Positions 45,722 through 56,834 of a stretch of DNA of 64,000 bases are shown here, one piece after another. Source of the stretch: Berberis thunbergii (lineage: Eukaryota; Streptophyta; Magnoliopsida; Ranunculales; Berberidaceae); assembly GCA_003290165.1 (NCBI GenBank), contig QNQO01000681.1:310001-374000 (forward strand), given 5' to 3'. The notes under the pieces were generated by a model, which made no database searches, was not told the origin of the DNA, and saw only the letters and a list, made by a program, of their open reading frames with translations. Numbering within the stretch: position 1 is the first letter of the stretch; the number at the start of each line of letters is the position of its first letter. A program made the position numbers and the translations under genes.

Positions 45722-47310
45722 GCGAAAGTGTATTCTTTCTGAGGACATTACTCGTTGTATACTAAACATTAATTTCAGAAGCTATAGATCTTACCTTTTA
45801 TTGCATAGATGCATTAGGCAAGCTTTATCAAGAGATCTTGACTTTGTTCTCTGAGCAGGTCTAGGAATTGAAAAGCATGTAGTTTTTTGGGCCGTAATGT
45901 TTTTGGTTAAAACCATTTCTCATTGTATATTAATCTTATGTAATGGTCAAATGGTTCACATGATAAGCTTCAGATACACTCAAATATGAGTTGTTATTTG
46001 GTCCAAAAAAAAGGGAAGGGATAAAGTATTGAAAGAAAATTCTGCCCACACATAATCAAGTGAGGACTAGTATCTAAAACAACTAAAGTACAATTTGATA
46101 AAATTTTACATAGCGTGAAGATTATTATGTTTATGCCAAAATAACCACTTTATGCAAAAGGGTTTATATGCTATAAGGCAGGGTTATGGTTACTGGGGAT
46201 CTCTGATTATTCAATCAATTATATAGCATTGCAAATTACCAGCAATATAAATTATTTAAAAAAAAACTATTATATTGCCACTGCATTTGTTACAATGGAA
46301 GAGTTAAATTCTTGAACTTGGATGATTGATTCAAAACTATTTCATTGTTATGTGTTTAAATGATAGCATCTACGAATTGTGTTTTTACTTTAGCATTGAA
46401 TTTAGCAGGTTTAATATTATCAAGTCTTTTAGTCAAAAACATTGCTGTGCCAGTTGATGTTGAATATAGTAGTCTCTGATTTGTTTGATCAATCTACATA
46501 GTCATTTTTGGAATGTATTGTGAAGATTAATTTTGCAAAGCATGTTTGTTCATATGAAAACCAACTTAGAAACATGATACCTTGAACCGGGTCTGAAACT
46601 GTGCAAAAATATATAATTATGAAAAACCTTTGGAGCATATGCCATTAGGTTAACAACTTAATAGTTAATATACTATGAAATTGCAACAATAGCTGGAACA
46701 AAAATCATATATTCAAGCTCAATAGACAAAAGCAAAACATTCCAAATATACCAAACAAAAAAAAAAAATTTAAACCATAACCTCTATAGCTAAAACAGAA
46801 ACAAATCACCCCAAAGCATTTTCCACAAATTTTTTGTATTGTGGGCCTCTTGAGATGAGTATTTATTTTGTTGTGAAAGATTGAATATTTTAAGGTATTT
46901 TCTCTTATACAAATCAACTCCAAAGAATTCTAGATTTCTTCATTTTATAGCATAGTGAAAAAAGTTATATGGACTGGGTTATCACGTCACGTGTACATGA
47001 ATAAATTGTTGATAGTAATTTATTTTTCTTTCTGGAAAAAGTTTTAGATTTTCAATTTAGAGTGTGAGATATCAACCAACTTACGATGAACTAGCAAATT
47101 TTGGATTCATTGAATTCGTTCCTTTAATCAACTAATAATTAACATGATTGGAACATTATTGGAATAAAAAGAGAATATGATTTGAACAACGTATTTTGTT
47201 CTATTCTTCCCAATTATATGCACATTTTCCCACTATTACATGCCTAGGGCTAGGCTATATGTTGTGAAAACCATCACTTGCAAATGGAAGAACATTAACC
47301 AGAAGAAATG
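45722..47310. other. Intergenic, no gene seen
   Basis: AT-rich single-copy-looking sequence. No exon with splice sites, no terminal repeats. Confidence 0.45.
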
Positions 47311-47324
47311 GTAACAAAGAGCAA

Positions 47325-47766
47325 ATTCGAATATATTCCAATAGCCTCTGTTATCAAATTCATTAATAAAAACAACATGGTGGCGTAGGTTGCTTGGGAA
47401 GTCTGTATGAAAGTGTAGAAATCCTGAATGAAAACTAGTAACTACTTTCTTCCAAGTCAACAGAACGATTCGTTCTTGAATCCAAGATTAGCTATAGCTG
47501 CTGCCAACTTTCCTCTCTAAATGCCAAGTGGGGAAGCAACCATATACCAAAGAACTACAAATGCAGCTCTCAGTCTCGATCATACTGGTTGTTTTGGTAT
47601 TGTAACGGGTTATTATAGTTACGCAACGGATGGAAAAGGAGTCCGTTGTCCCATGTGTCACAGTGACATGCCCACTATGCTTAACGTCATCCACTGGCAG
47701 TGTTATCTAACTGTGTTGATAAGGAAGGGACATCAACAGGTGAGAAAGGGTATGTGAAGGGGGGTG

Positions 47767-47810
<44 letters not shown>

Positions 47811-48120
47811 ATGATGGATGATTTTGGAGGTGAACCCCCCTTTACCATCTCTAGCATTACTCTTCTCAAGTTCAGTGTTGACAGTTTGAGCTCCCTTGAG
47901 GAGAAGGTTGTTAATTTTGGTAGAAGGAGGTAAGTTGTAGTAATCTCATTGTTGTTCTTGTTATTGGTGGATTCAATACTCATGATTTGGGCTGTCTAAT
48001 CTGTTGTTGTTAGGGCTTGGAAATTCTGAAGACGTAGTTGCAGTCTAGCTAATATGGTTCTCTCTACTGTTTTCCGTGAGAAGAAACTTAGAGAAGCAAC
48101 GCAAGAGTTTTCGAAAAAGG
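47325..48120 (+). pseudogene. DUF674 family pseudogene (largest piece)
   Basis: Reading across several frames gives, in family order: SVIKFINKNNMV and GCLGSLYESVEILNEN (47345-47440); LNPRLAIAAANFPL; a 47521-47697 segment with GEATIYQRTTNAALSLDHTG and a zinc-like CPMCHSDMP; EKGYVKGGGD; then FTISSITLLKFSVDSLSSLE and EKVVNFG (to about 47930); and finally EILKT-stop-LQS. DUF674 is a plant-expanded family of unknown function. A stop after AIAAANFPL, frame changes, a (TA)n expansion and a terminal stop show decay. An active family copy would be about 200-500 residues. Confidence 0.75.
47770..47807. repeat. (TA)n microsatellite inside the DUF674 pseudogene
   Basis: About 17 TA units directly after the codons for GYVKGGGD, where intact DUF674 proteins have a short beta-strand segment. 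Confidence 0.95.
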
Positions 48121-48219
48121 GTTGTCAATAATGCATGATGTTGAAGTATTTGAGATGTCACTGATGCTGGGCAATTGATTATTATTATTTTTTTCTTTAA
48201 ATTGTTTTAAAATTGACGT

Positions 48220-48535
48220 CACTACACCAAATTGGCATTTTTATAACACTCCAATTGCAAAAACAATATCATTTTTGAAGTATAATAATGATACCTAACA
48301 ATTTTACACATTTTTACAAACAAAATGATACAATAGTTGTATCACCATGAAGAGAATGGTTATAAAAGTGATACTATTCATGGTGATCTAACTTATTGTA
48401 TCATTTTTTTTGTGTTACTGTTTTTCATTTTTTTGACTAAATTTAGTTTTGACTTGAAATTGTTTGGTGGATTGTAACATCTCAAAAGAGATATTGTTTT
48501 GAGAGTTGTTACAAAAGTGTCAATTTGGTGTAGTG
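48220..48535. mobile_element. CACTA-type MITE, copy A
   Basis: The left end is cactacaccaaattggcat and the right end, reverse-complemented, cactacaccaaattgacac. The 3-bp flanks are CGT and CAT (one mismatch). The interior is self-complementary around atcaccatgaa. Related copies at 53471 and 55915. Confidence 0.82.
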
Positions 48536-48914
48536 CATCAAACTGCATTAATTGTCAATTACATTCATGGACACCTGAGATCATGTGAGAGTCCTAGCTA
48601 GTATTGTCATTGAGTTTGCTTGTTCTTTTAGTCATGGATTAATTGATGTCAAGAGAGAAGGTTTGTTGAAGATGTTTATAATTGACGTTTATTAGTAATC
48701 CTCAACAATGTCTGCGGAATGCAGACTGCAATGCATGTTCAATCATCCATATCTCCGTTGAAATCTGCTCTGCTTTGGTCCATGCTAAATTATTAACCCT
48801 TTCTGAAATTTGGGTCAAGTATGTATGGACATGGTGAAAGAATACCTTCAGATCTTCTGTCTCCCACTTGTATATATATTGAATCATCATGTAGGGGTTG
48901 TTATATGCATGTCG

Positions 48915-49110
48915 CAGATGGCCATGACAACAACAAACTTCAGCATGAAGCTTCTCGTTGACAAGTAAGTTGAAAAAGTTCTCTTTGCACAAGTTAAAAA
49001 AGGAAGTTGCAGACTTTTTTTTTTAGTCTATTGTCCCTCCCAGTGGGATCTGTCATTAAACAATATGGTGGGTTGCTTGGGAAATCTGTACGAGTGCAGA
49101 AACCCTGAGC
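48915..49110 (+). pseudogene. DUF674 fragment 2
   Basis: Starts ATG-like at MAMTTTNFSMKLLVDK, meets a stop, then VEKVLFAQVKK, then in shifted frames a SLLSLPVG...GGLLGK-like stretch. This is the DUF674 N-terminus (start of the domain to the GxLGxL motif). Several stops and frameshifts. Confidence 0.65.
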
Positions 49111-49536
49111 TAATTCTTTATTTATAGTCATTTTGTTTATCCCAAGTTTTCCTTGCAATGAGAGAATCTTGAAGATTTTGGACGTTCATTTTCTTCTTAA
49201 TGTGTTAGGAGTGCATATGTTTTTGGCTTGTTGAATTCTTTATCTTACTGAAGACATGTTGAATACTTTATCTAACTGAAGACATGTTTCTTTTTGTATT
49301 AGGTTATGTATATATGCTTCAGTTGTATTTCACAATTCCGAATTCTGGTAGCTATAAGTTTTCTGCAATTCCTATACCGACACCTCTTAAATTTAACTTT
49401 CGTTTGTTTATAACTACATTGCTTTCATTAAGTACCAATTTTCTTTTGTATTTAAAATTGAATGTTCTCCATCCGTTCACTGCCATGAGTTGCCTATATA
49501 TACAGCTGATCTACGATGGTTTGCAATCACAAGCAG

Positions 49537-49793
49537 CAATGCCAAGAACCGACTTCAGCATAAAACTTCTTGTAGATAAGAAAGCTAATAGTTTCTTTGC
49601 TGAAGTTAACAAGGTCATTGTAGACTTCCTTTTTTGCCTGTTGTCTCTCCCTCAGGGGCCTGTGATCAAACTCGTTAGCAAAAACAATATGGTGGGGTTG
49701 GTGCTTGGGCAATTTATGAACTCCCTCCCAGCTTCTGTAAATGGGATAATGAAGTGTTTTTTTGCCTTGCCTGAGACTAGATGGTGTTGGTAG
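49537..49793 (+). pseudogene. DUF674 fragment 3
   Basis: An open frame of about 85 codons reads AMPRTDFSIKLLVDKKANSF, FAEVNKVIVDFLFCLLSLPQ, GPVIKLVSKNNMVGLVLGQF and then NSLPASVNGIMKCFFALPET. It is a good match to the N-terminal third of DUF674 proteins. The LGNLY motif is altered and the frame ends at a TAG at 49791, well short of a full domain. It is the least damaged of the four pieces, and the upstream part of the same open frame is non-coding filler. Confidence 0.7.
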
Positions 49794-50125
49794 AGACTAG
49801 AGAGAATATGTATTAGACATAATAGATCGATGTGGGTACTATAGCTGCTTGTTTAAAAACATTATATATGGTGGATCAGTATATTGATTAGATGCAGTTA
49901 ATCCGGATCAATAATAAATATAGTGCATAGTTAGCATGGTGCACGCCCCTATATATCAAGACTCTAAATTTTTCCTTGTCATTCGTTGCTTGTTCTATCT
50001 CTGCGTCTGGACTCTGATCTACGTACTTTATATTAAGTTTTTCATTTATTACTACTCATGTTCCGTATCCCTTTTTTTATATATTTGATCACAGACAGGT
50101 TAATATAGTCAAATCCACAGGTAGC

Positions 50126-50300
50126 CATGGCAACAGCCAAGAAGGTTTAGCTTGAAGCTTATCATAGACACCAATGCTAATAAAGTACTCTTTGCAGAAA
50201 CACACAAGGAATTTGTTGATTTGTTCTTCAGTCTCACGGCACTTCCCTTAGGCTACATAATCAAGTAGGAAAAAGCCCGGTTGGGTGCATAGGAAACATT
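50126..50300 (+). pseudogene. DUF674 fragment 4
   Basis: After a frame break following MATAKK, the frame reads RFSLKLIIDTNANKVLFAET then HKEFVDLFFSLTALPLGYII and a stop. Typical N-terminal DUF674 sequence, ending within 60 codons. It lies about 500 bp upstream of the RIBA3 start. Confidence 0.7.
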
Positions 50301-50826
50301 TTTAAATAAGAGTCTAATAGAAAATTTTGAGTGCCACCTATGTCCTGCCAAATGGAAACAAAGACAATCTGATTTTGAAACAAGAAGTAGGAATTTCTGC
50401 TGGCAATATTTCTCTTAGGAAATTACCATCTACAGTTGAAATGGATTTAAGACTGTCTCAAACTTGGCTGTCCAAAACAAAGCCTTTTTGTCGATTTTTA
50501 TCTAAAAAATTTACTTTTGTTCTGTCATGCATTCAATATGGATGAGATCAACACAAGTTCAACCCCCTCCAAGTCCTTTTCATTTTATTTTATTTTTTTA
50601 TTTTGTATGGATTTACTTGTTTTGATAATGATATTTCAGTGGTTCACAAATTTTGTACATTAGTGCGTGTTTGGATAACTCTGATGGGATGTTCAATTAC
50701 AAACAAATCTAGAAGTTATGGCTGACAATTTCTTGTGTGTCAAGTGAGTTAAATTTTCAGAAAGCAAAATGCATTTGTATGAAAAACGAAACGAAATTTG
50801 CAGAAATTCTTATAGAGCTTCGGTAC

Positions 50827-53045
50827 ATGGGTTACTTTCTTCTTCAACATCCATTGGTTCCTCATATATTGATTAATCCAAGGTAAATAATTCAGGTTTC
50901 ACCAAAGCCTGTTACTTATTCTTGTATTGAGTTCTATTGATACCTTACTCTTGTTTCAGGCGTAATTATTCTGTGGTTGCTTCTAAAAGCCTGCTACTTA
51001 GATTGGATAAGAAAGATTTGCTGAATTATAGTTGCCGAGCAATTGGTGTGACTGGAACAGGAGGTGATGATTTGTTGGATGGTGGTTCTTTGAACAGAAA
51101 CGAAAATGGGTCTTTCTTTGATGAATCTACTGTGGCACCTTTTGGGACTGTGAGTGCTGAAATTACTCACGAAACTGTTGATTTCTTTGTCAGTGAGGCA
51201 GAGGGCGATCCTGATTGCCCCACTGACGGATTCTCTTCGATTGACCAAGCACTGATTGCCTTACGTCAAGGAAAGGTTTGCAACATACAAGCTCAAACTG
51301 TTTTTCCATTTGTGTTTGAATTGTAAGTTAAGTTTGATCTATATCATTTTAACTCATCTATTATTTTATCATTCTAGTTTGTGATTGCTGTAGATGACGA
51401 AGATGAGGACGTTGAAGGAGATCTTATCTTGGCAGCATCACTTGTAAGCCCCCAGACCATGGCATTCATGGTGAAGCATGGCTCCGGAATTGTATCAGTA
51501 GGGATGAAAGAAGAGGACCTGGAAAGGTTGCAGCTTCCTCTGATGTCACCAACTAATGAGGAAGAAGACCCGTCCGCCCCAGCTTTCACAATCACAGTGG
51601 TATGAACACAACAAAAACATTGATTAGTAACGCTTATCCTTTTTTTTTTTTTTTCCCCTCAAGTTAGGTTGATTTTCTTTTGCAATTTGTCGATTTTTTA
51701 AAAACACTCAGGATTCAAAAATTGGTGTGTCAACTGGAGTGTCAGCTTCAGACAGGGCAAAAACTGTACTAGACCTCTCATCCCCTCATTCTAAGCCAGA
51801 AGATTTCAGAAGACCGGGTCATGTATTTCCCCTGATGTATAGAAATGGTGGGGTTCTAAGGAGAGCTGGTCATACTGAGGCTTCTGTGGATTTGGTTAGC
51901 CTCGCTGGGTTGCGGCCAGTGTCAGTTCTTTCAGCTATAATTGATGCAGAAAATGGTTCAATGGCTCATTTACCATATTTGAGAAAATTAGCTATGGAAT
52001 TTGGCTTGCCAATAGTCTCAATCACTGATTTGATACGGTAAGTTGCTTGCGTCTCAAGTGCTGGTTTTGTGTCATCAACCCACAACAATTATTACTTCAT
52101 GTTTATAGGTATAGGAGAAAGAGGGAAAACTTGGTGGAGAGAACAACCGTTGCTCGTTTGCCTACCAAGTGGGGTCTATTTGAGGCTTACTGTTATCGTT
52201 CAAAACTAGACGGAACAGAACATATAGCTGTTGTCAAGGTAAATTTTCAATTTTGTGTGCATGCATACCTTTTTGCTTTTCTAATATTCAACCTCATTTT
52301 AAACATCTTCAGATTTTCCTTATGCTCAACCTCGTTCTTTATACTGCTAGTTCAACTTTATGTTTGGAATTCCATCCAAGCACTGACGTAATTCACTAAC
52401 ATGGTTATAAAACAATAGGGAAGTGTTGGAAATGGCCAAGACATCCTTGTAAGGGTACACTCAGAGTGCTTAACTGGGGATATATTTGGATCAGCCAGGT
52501 GTGACTGTGGCAACCAGTTAGCTTTAGCAATGCAGCTAATTGAGAAAGCTGGTCGTGGTGTTATGGTTTATCTAAGAGGCCATGAAGGAAGAGGAATTGG
52601 TTTGGGTCACAAACTCCGGGCCTATAACTTGCAAGACCAAGGGCATGACACAGTTGAAGCCAATCTTGAACTTGGTTTTGCTGCTGATGCTCGTGAGTAC
52701 GGAATTGGAGCACAGGTTAGTAAACCATTGTAGTTCCAGTCAAAAACTTTTTCTGCACTGATGACATAACTAACACATCTCTTCATGTGCTAGCAGATTC
52801 TAAGGGACATTGGGGTGCACACGATGCAGTTGATGACGAACAATCCAGCCAAATTCATTGGCCTAAAAGGCTACGGTTTGGCAATTGTTGGCCGAGTTCC
52901 AGTAATTTCACCTATAACAGAAGAAAATAAGAGGTACTTGGAGACTAAACGCACAAAAATGGGTCATCTCTATGGGTCTGATTTGCCTGGATCCTTGACT
53001 GGTTTTCAGGACCCCAGTGAAAATAGTTCAGACCAAACCAAGTAA
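50827..53045 (+). CDS. RIBA3: RIBA3-type riboflavin biosynthesis protein, chloroplastic (7 exons)
   Basis: Exons: 50827-50882, 50960-51275, 51378-51599, 51712-52037, 52109-52238, 52419-52715, 52797-53045. All junctions are GT..AG and the sum is 1,596 nt, 531 residues plus stop. The first exon encodes [19 protein letters not shown], part of a presumed plastid transit peptide. The DHBP synthase half spans about residues 125-325, with conserved RPGHVFPL and GHTEASVDL, but the catalytic DRENEGD motif reads DEDVEGD. The GTP cyclohydrolase II half has the zinc site [15 protein letters not shown] and [20 protein letters not shown], fully conserved. GCHII opens the GTP ring in the first step of riboflavin synthesis; DHBP synthase makes the four-carbon unit. 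The lost motif and the N-terminal region ([20 protein letters not shown]) match the RIBA3 class, described in Arabidopsis as retaining only GCHII activity. Intact, likely functional. Confidence 0.93.
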
Positions 53046-53470
53046 GGTCAGCAAAGTGATTGATACTGTATGTTGAGAGCTCAAACATTATAAGGAGTTC
53101 CGATTTTGAATGGAAATACATCAAAGAAAGAATTGGGATTTTGATGTTAAGAGTGTCTACTGCCATGGAGAAGGACTAAGAAGAAATAGATTTCCTAACG
53201 TGGAAGACGTTGGAAAGAATTTTTATTTTATTTTTTTATTTGAGTTGGGATTTTGTTTGTAATAAATTTTTGGGTTAATAGAAGAACAGACCTCTTTACA
53301 AATCAAATCCCTGTAACAGAACTCCAAACTTCAACCATGGCTGAGTGAGAACAGCATGAGAAAAATGTTATTAAAAAGAATTATAATTATAATAATAAAT
53401 AAATAAAAACATACACACACAATAGTAATCAGGGTAAGCCATAAGAGTGTAAAAAAAAATGGTTTTAAAA
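53046..53470 (+). other. RIBA3 3' flank
   Basis: Presumed 3' UTR: aataaatttttgggttaataga near 53261 offers an AATAAA-like polyadenylation signal. No other feature. Confidence 0.4.
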
Positions 53471-53778
53471 CACTGCACCAAATTGGCACTTTTGTAACAA
53501 CTCTAAAAACAGTATCACTTTTGAAATGTTACAATCCACCAAACAATTTTAAATCAAAACTAAATTTAGTTTAAAAATGAAAAACAGTAACAAAAAAAAA
53601 TGATACAATAAGTTGAATCACCATGAATAGTATCACTTTTATAACCATACTCTTCATGGTGATACAATTATTGTATCATTTTGTTTGTGAAAATGTGTAC
53701 AATTGTTAGGTAAATTGTTACACTTTAAAAGTGATACTGTTTTTTTGGTTGTTACAAAAATGTTAATTTGGTGTAGTG
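53471..53778. mobile_element. CACTA-type MITE, copy B
   Basis: Ends: cactgcaccaaattggcac and, reverse-complemented, cactacaccaaattaacat. TSD AAA on both sides (53468-53470, 53779-53781). Inverted relative to copy A in its internal block. Confidence 0.85.
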
Positions 53779-53984
53779 AAAGAAATTATAAAATTTGAAA
53801 ATCATTTGGCAAAAGAGCCTAATGGGGGTAATTTTTTCGCTAATAAACTAGAAGATAGTACACAATTACATAAATTCAAGTGCGCAAGACTATACCTATT
53901 AAACACCCATGCCGAATACGTACTTCTAAGTCTACATTTTACATTCTTTAATCCCCATGACTACTGACTACACTAACACCGTAA

Positions 53985-54180
53985 TCTTCAATCTCAGTAA
54001 GCCTATCCTGAATCTCATTTGCTAGTGCAACTTCTTCATCTTCCTCGTAACATCAGATACCAACCGACAATGAGGAACTTCAGCCTTGCTAAGTAAGAAT
54101 CCACTCTCTTTTCTAGCCTTCCTTGAGACAATGCTTCAACAAATTCTTCATAACCTGCATCCCTAGCAAGAGCCTAATGA
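53985..54180 (-). pseudogene. Unrecognised gene fragment, minus strand
   Basis: The minus strand gives LARDAGYEEFVEALSQGRLE then KRVDSYLARLKF, a break, then ANEIQDRLTEIEDYGVSVVS. The composition is that of a real protein, but the frame is broken by an indel near 54060. I do not recognise the family. Possibly a retro-copied or captured exon. Confidence 0.4.
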
Positions 54181-54289
54181 GGGTAATGGTTTCCATGCTT
54201 TATATCTACAACAGTACTATTACTCTATCTATTTCATGCCTAAATTTTAGTAACCTTGGTTTATACTTGGACAAATAGTCAGCCTTAGT

Positions 54290-54528
54290 TTGATTTATAG
54301 CAAATGATTGTGGATGCCTATAAGTTCAGCAAAAATGTTGCAAAACCTTCATTTTATCGGAACAACTTTATCCCTAGAGACCTCAATTCAGAGGCTCATT
54401 ACTTAGCAGCAGAAGCAGGACAACTTTATTGTAACCGATATTATTAATATATGTTTTACAGAAGCAAGACAATTTCATTGTAACCGATATTATTAATATA
54501 TGCTTTTATCAAAAAAAAAAAAAAAAAC
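54290..54528 (+). mobile_element. LINE 3' end with poly(A) tail
   Basis: The plus strand gives FYRNNFIPRDLNSEAHYLAA then EAGQLYC, the last motif of plant LINE RNase H domains (IPREANxxAHxLA). A ~56-bp tandem duplication follows (ttgtaaccgatattattaat twice), then a 16-17-nt poly(A) run. Strongly 5'-truncated. Confidence 0.7.
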
Positions 54529-55914
54529 ACAATTGAATCTGAACTATATAACGCAAAAAGGGGTGGATGAACAGTGAAGTGTCTTCAATTTGACATTTTT
54601 TTTTTGTTAAAAACATATAACATATATTACGAAATAGAAGTACATAGCTGTTGGGCTGCTATAACAGCAAGTTATGAGCATCATAATTAAGTTATTTACA
54701 AATAAAGTTACAAAACCAAAGGTTGTGAATAGAGAGCAGTCTCTGAATGCTAGTGGTCACCATGCCCAGTCCATGGTTGTTCTAGGTTGTCACTGATCAT
54801 CATAAAGAATAAAATGAAGCGTCTTTGAGTCTCCCATTAAAAAAAATTGTTCTCCACTACTTAGCTTGGATACGAAGAAGAGCCGCTTCAGCTGGATGAC
54901 ACTCCACCATGGTACTATGCATCACCTTCCCTGATTTTGACACTTTTACTTTCTGATTTTGCCCTCCCAATTTGATAACATTTACAATCAAAACCAAGCT
55001 TTCTCGAGTATTATTAATTCTACCTAAGCCTTCAACATAATTTACTTGAAGATCCCAAATCAATCAAAATTAAGCACTCTCAAACACTAATACATTAGAC
55101 CCAACCTCTCAATATATCATTTCAAGACCACAAACAATTATACAAAGGCCCTTACACATAATTCAACAAAATGCTTTTCCCATTATAAAATTGTTCATTT
55201 TTTTTAGGCAATCTCGCACAAGAGATTTACAAAATTTGTGAAAATTGATAAAAGTTTCGCAACTATTGCGAATAACAAGGAAAAATCTTAAGTTATATTG
55301 TAACCTAAGAAAATAATATTTGTAGCATGGATCAATGACATGCAGCACGTGCATCGCCTGTTTATTAAGGAGAAAAAAATAGCATAACAAATATAAATTT
55401 TGAAAACTTATTATGAATAATTTTTTGATATTATTTTTTAATATTTGTACTACTTCATTTTTTTTATGTCAATCAACAACTTGCTCGATGTACATAAATT
55501 CAAAGCATTATCGTCGAAAGATAAATAAGTTTCACATGTAATTAACCAAAATATATATATATGCGTAGCGGTTACCCAGAACTATTCTCAATAATAAAAG
55601 CTAACATGAAGGTGTAAAAAATTTATAATTGGGTCTTAATTTGATGTGGTTAGGCTATGAGCTAGGATGAAGGTGTAAAGAATTTCTTAGGAGGCTTACC
55701 TCAGCTGTCCACGACTCTACACATTAAAATGCATGGTTAGGCTATGAGCAAGGGTAGAGGCACTACCAGTGTACCCCCAACTTTACAAAGTTCCCTCTTT
55801 CCATTTTGAATTTTCCTCGTATCCATTTTTAACTTATCGGATTGGACAAGTATAGTTTCCCCCTCAACTTTTTAAGATACTTAAAATTTTAATTAGGGTG
55901 TAGACGCGTTCTAT
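54529..55914. other. Intergenic, one unassigned minus-strand ORF
   Basis: A 68-codon minus-strand frame at 54857-55063 (ending KVMHSTMVECHPAEAALLRI then QAK) has protein-like composition but no family that I recognise. Otherwise AT-rich, with loosely repeated words (gaaggtgtaaa near 55609 and 55669). No firm gene. Confidence 0.3.
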
Positions 55915-56238
55915 CACTACACTAAATTGGCATTTTTGTAACAACTCTCAAAACAATATCACTTTTGAGATGTTACAATTCACCAAACAATTTCAAGTCA
56001 AAACTAAATTTAGTCAAAAAATGAATAACAATAACACAAAAAAAATGATACAATAAGTTGGATCACCATGAATACTGAATAGTATCACTTTTATAACCAT
56101 ACTCTTCGTGGTGATACAATTATTGTATCATTTTGTTTGTGAAAATGTGTAAAATTGTTAGGTGAATTGTTACATTTCAAAAATGATACTATTTTGAGGA
56201 TTGTTACAAAAATGTCAATTTAGTAATTTAGTGTAGTG
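55915..56238. mobile_element. CACTA-type MITE, copy C
   Basis: The left end is cactacactaaattggcat and the right end, reverse-complemented, cactacactaaattactaaa. Exact TSD TAT (55912-55914, 56239-56241). Collinear with copy B over its whole length. Confidence 0.87.
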
Positions 56239-56579
56239 TATGTGTACGGATATTCAATATTTATTTTTTTAAAGAATTCATAAGAGCAACTTAAATTGTT
56301 TGATAATTTGGCTAGTGGATTTTACCAAAATATTAAAAATATTTTGAGTATTTATATTAAAGGAGTAACATCTGTAAGTGTATATATATATATCATATAT
56401 AAGAGTTCTCTAATTATGTCATGGCCTATATACAATGAATAAAAACAGGCTCAAACCATGTCAGGTCAAATTAGACCCAATAAACCATCTTCCAAATGTT
56501 GGTACCTCAAATGAATAAATGAATTAAAATAACAAAATGAAACCATTAAAGAACGAAAATTCTAAATGTCCAGGAAGTG
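56239..56579. other. Intergenic, no gene seen
   Basis: AT-rich spacer between the MITE and the hairpin repeat, with a short (TA)n near 56381. No gene recognised. Confidence 0.4.
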
Positions 56580-56712
56580 GGCGAGGAAAACATCGAGGGA
56601 GGGAAGAGGAGGGAGGGGACCGTTCATCCCCCTTAGGATGCGCACGATGACTTTTTGCATGCATTCCGAGGGAGATGAACGGTCCTCTCCCTCCCTCACT
56701 CGTTTCCTCGCC
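56580..56712. repeat. Hairpin repeat, copy 3
   Basis: Arms ggcgaggaaaacatcgaggg (left) and its partner ending cgtttcctcgcc (right) pair over about 55-60 bp, including accgttcatc/gatgaacggt. The leader cgaaaattctaaatgtc is shared with the copy at 9555. Confidence 0.82.
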
Positions 56713-56834
56713 ATAGAAAACACCAACTATCTTGACAGATTTCAACAAAAAAAGCACGGAATTGTAAGGTTTGGAGAGAACCCATGGGGCACATGAAAAG
56801 GGGTGTTGAAGGAGGATTTCATGTCTTTTGGGTG

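Noticed and set aside
48702..48992. Minus-strand 96-codon frame opposite a DUF674 piece
   Set aside because: Antisense shadow of DUF674 pseudogene fragment 2 and its flank.
50827..53045. Calling the riboflavin gene RIBA1 (bifunctional)
   Set aside because: The DHBP-synthase motif is lost and the N-terminal region resembles the RIBA3 class.
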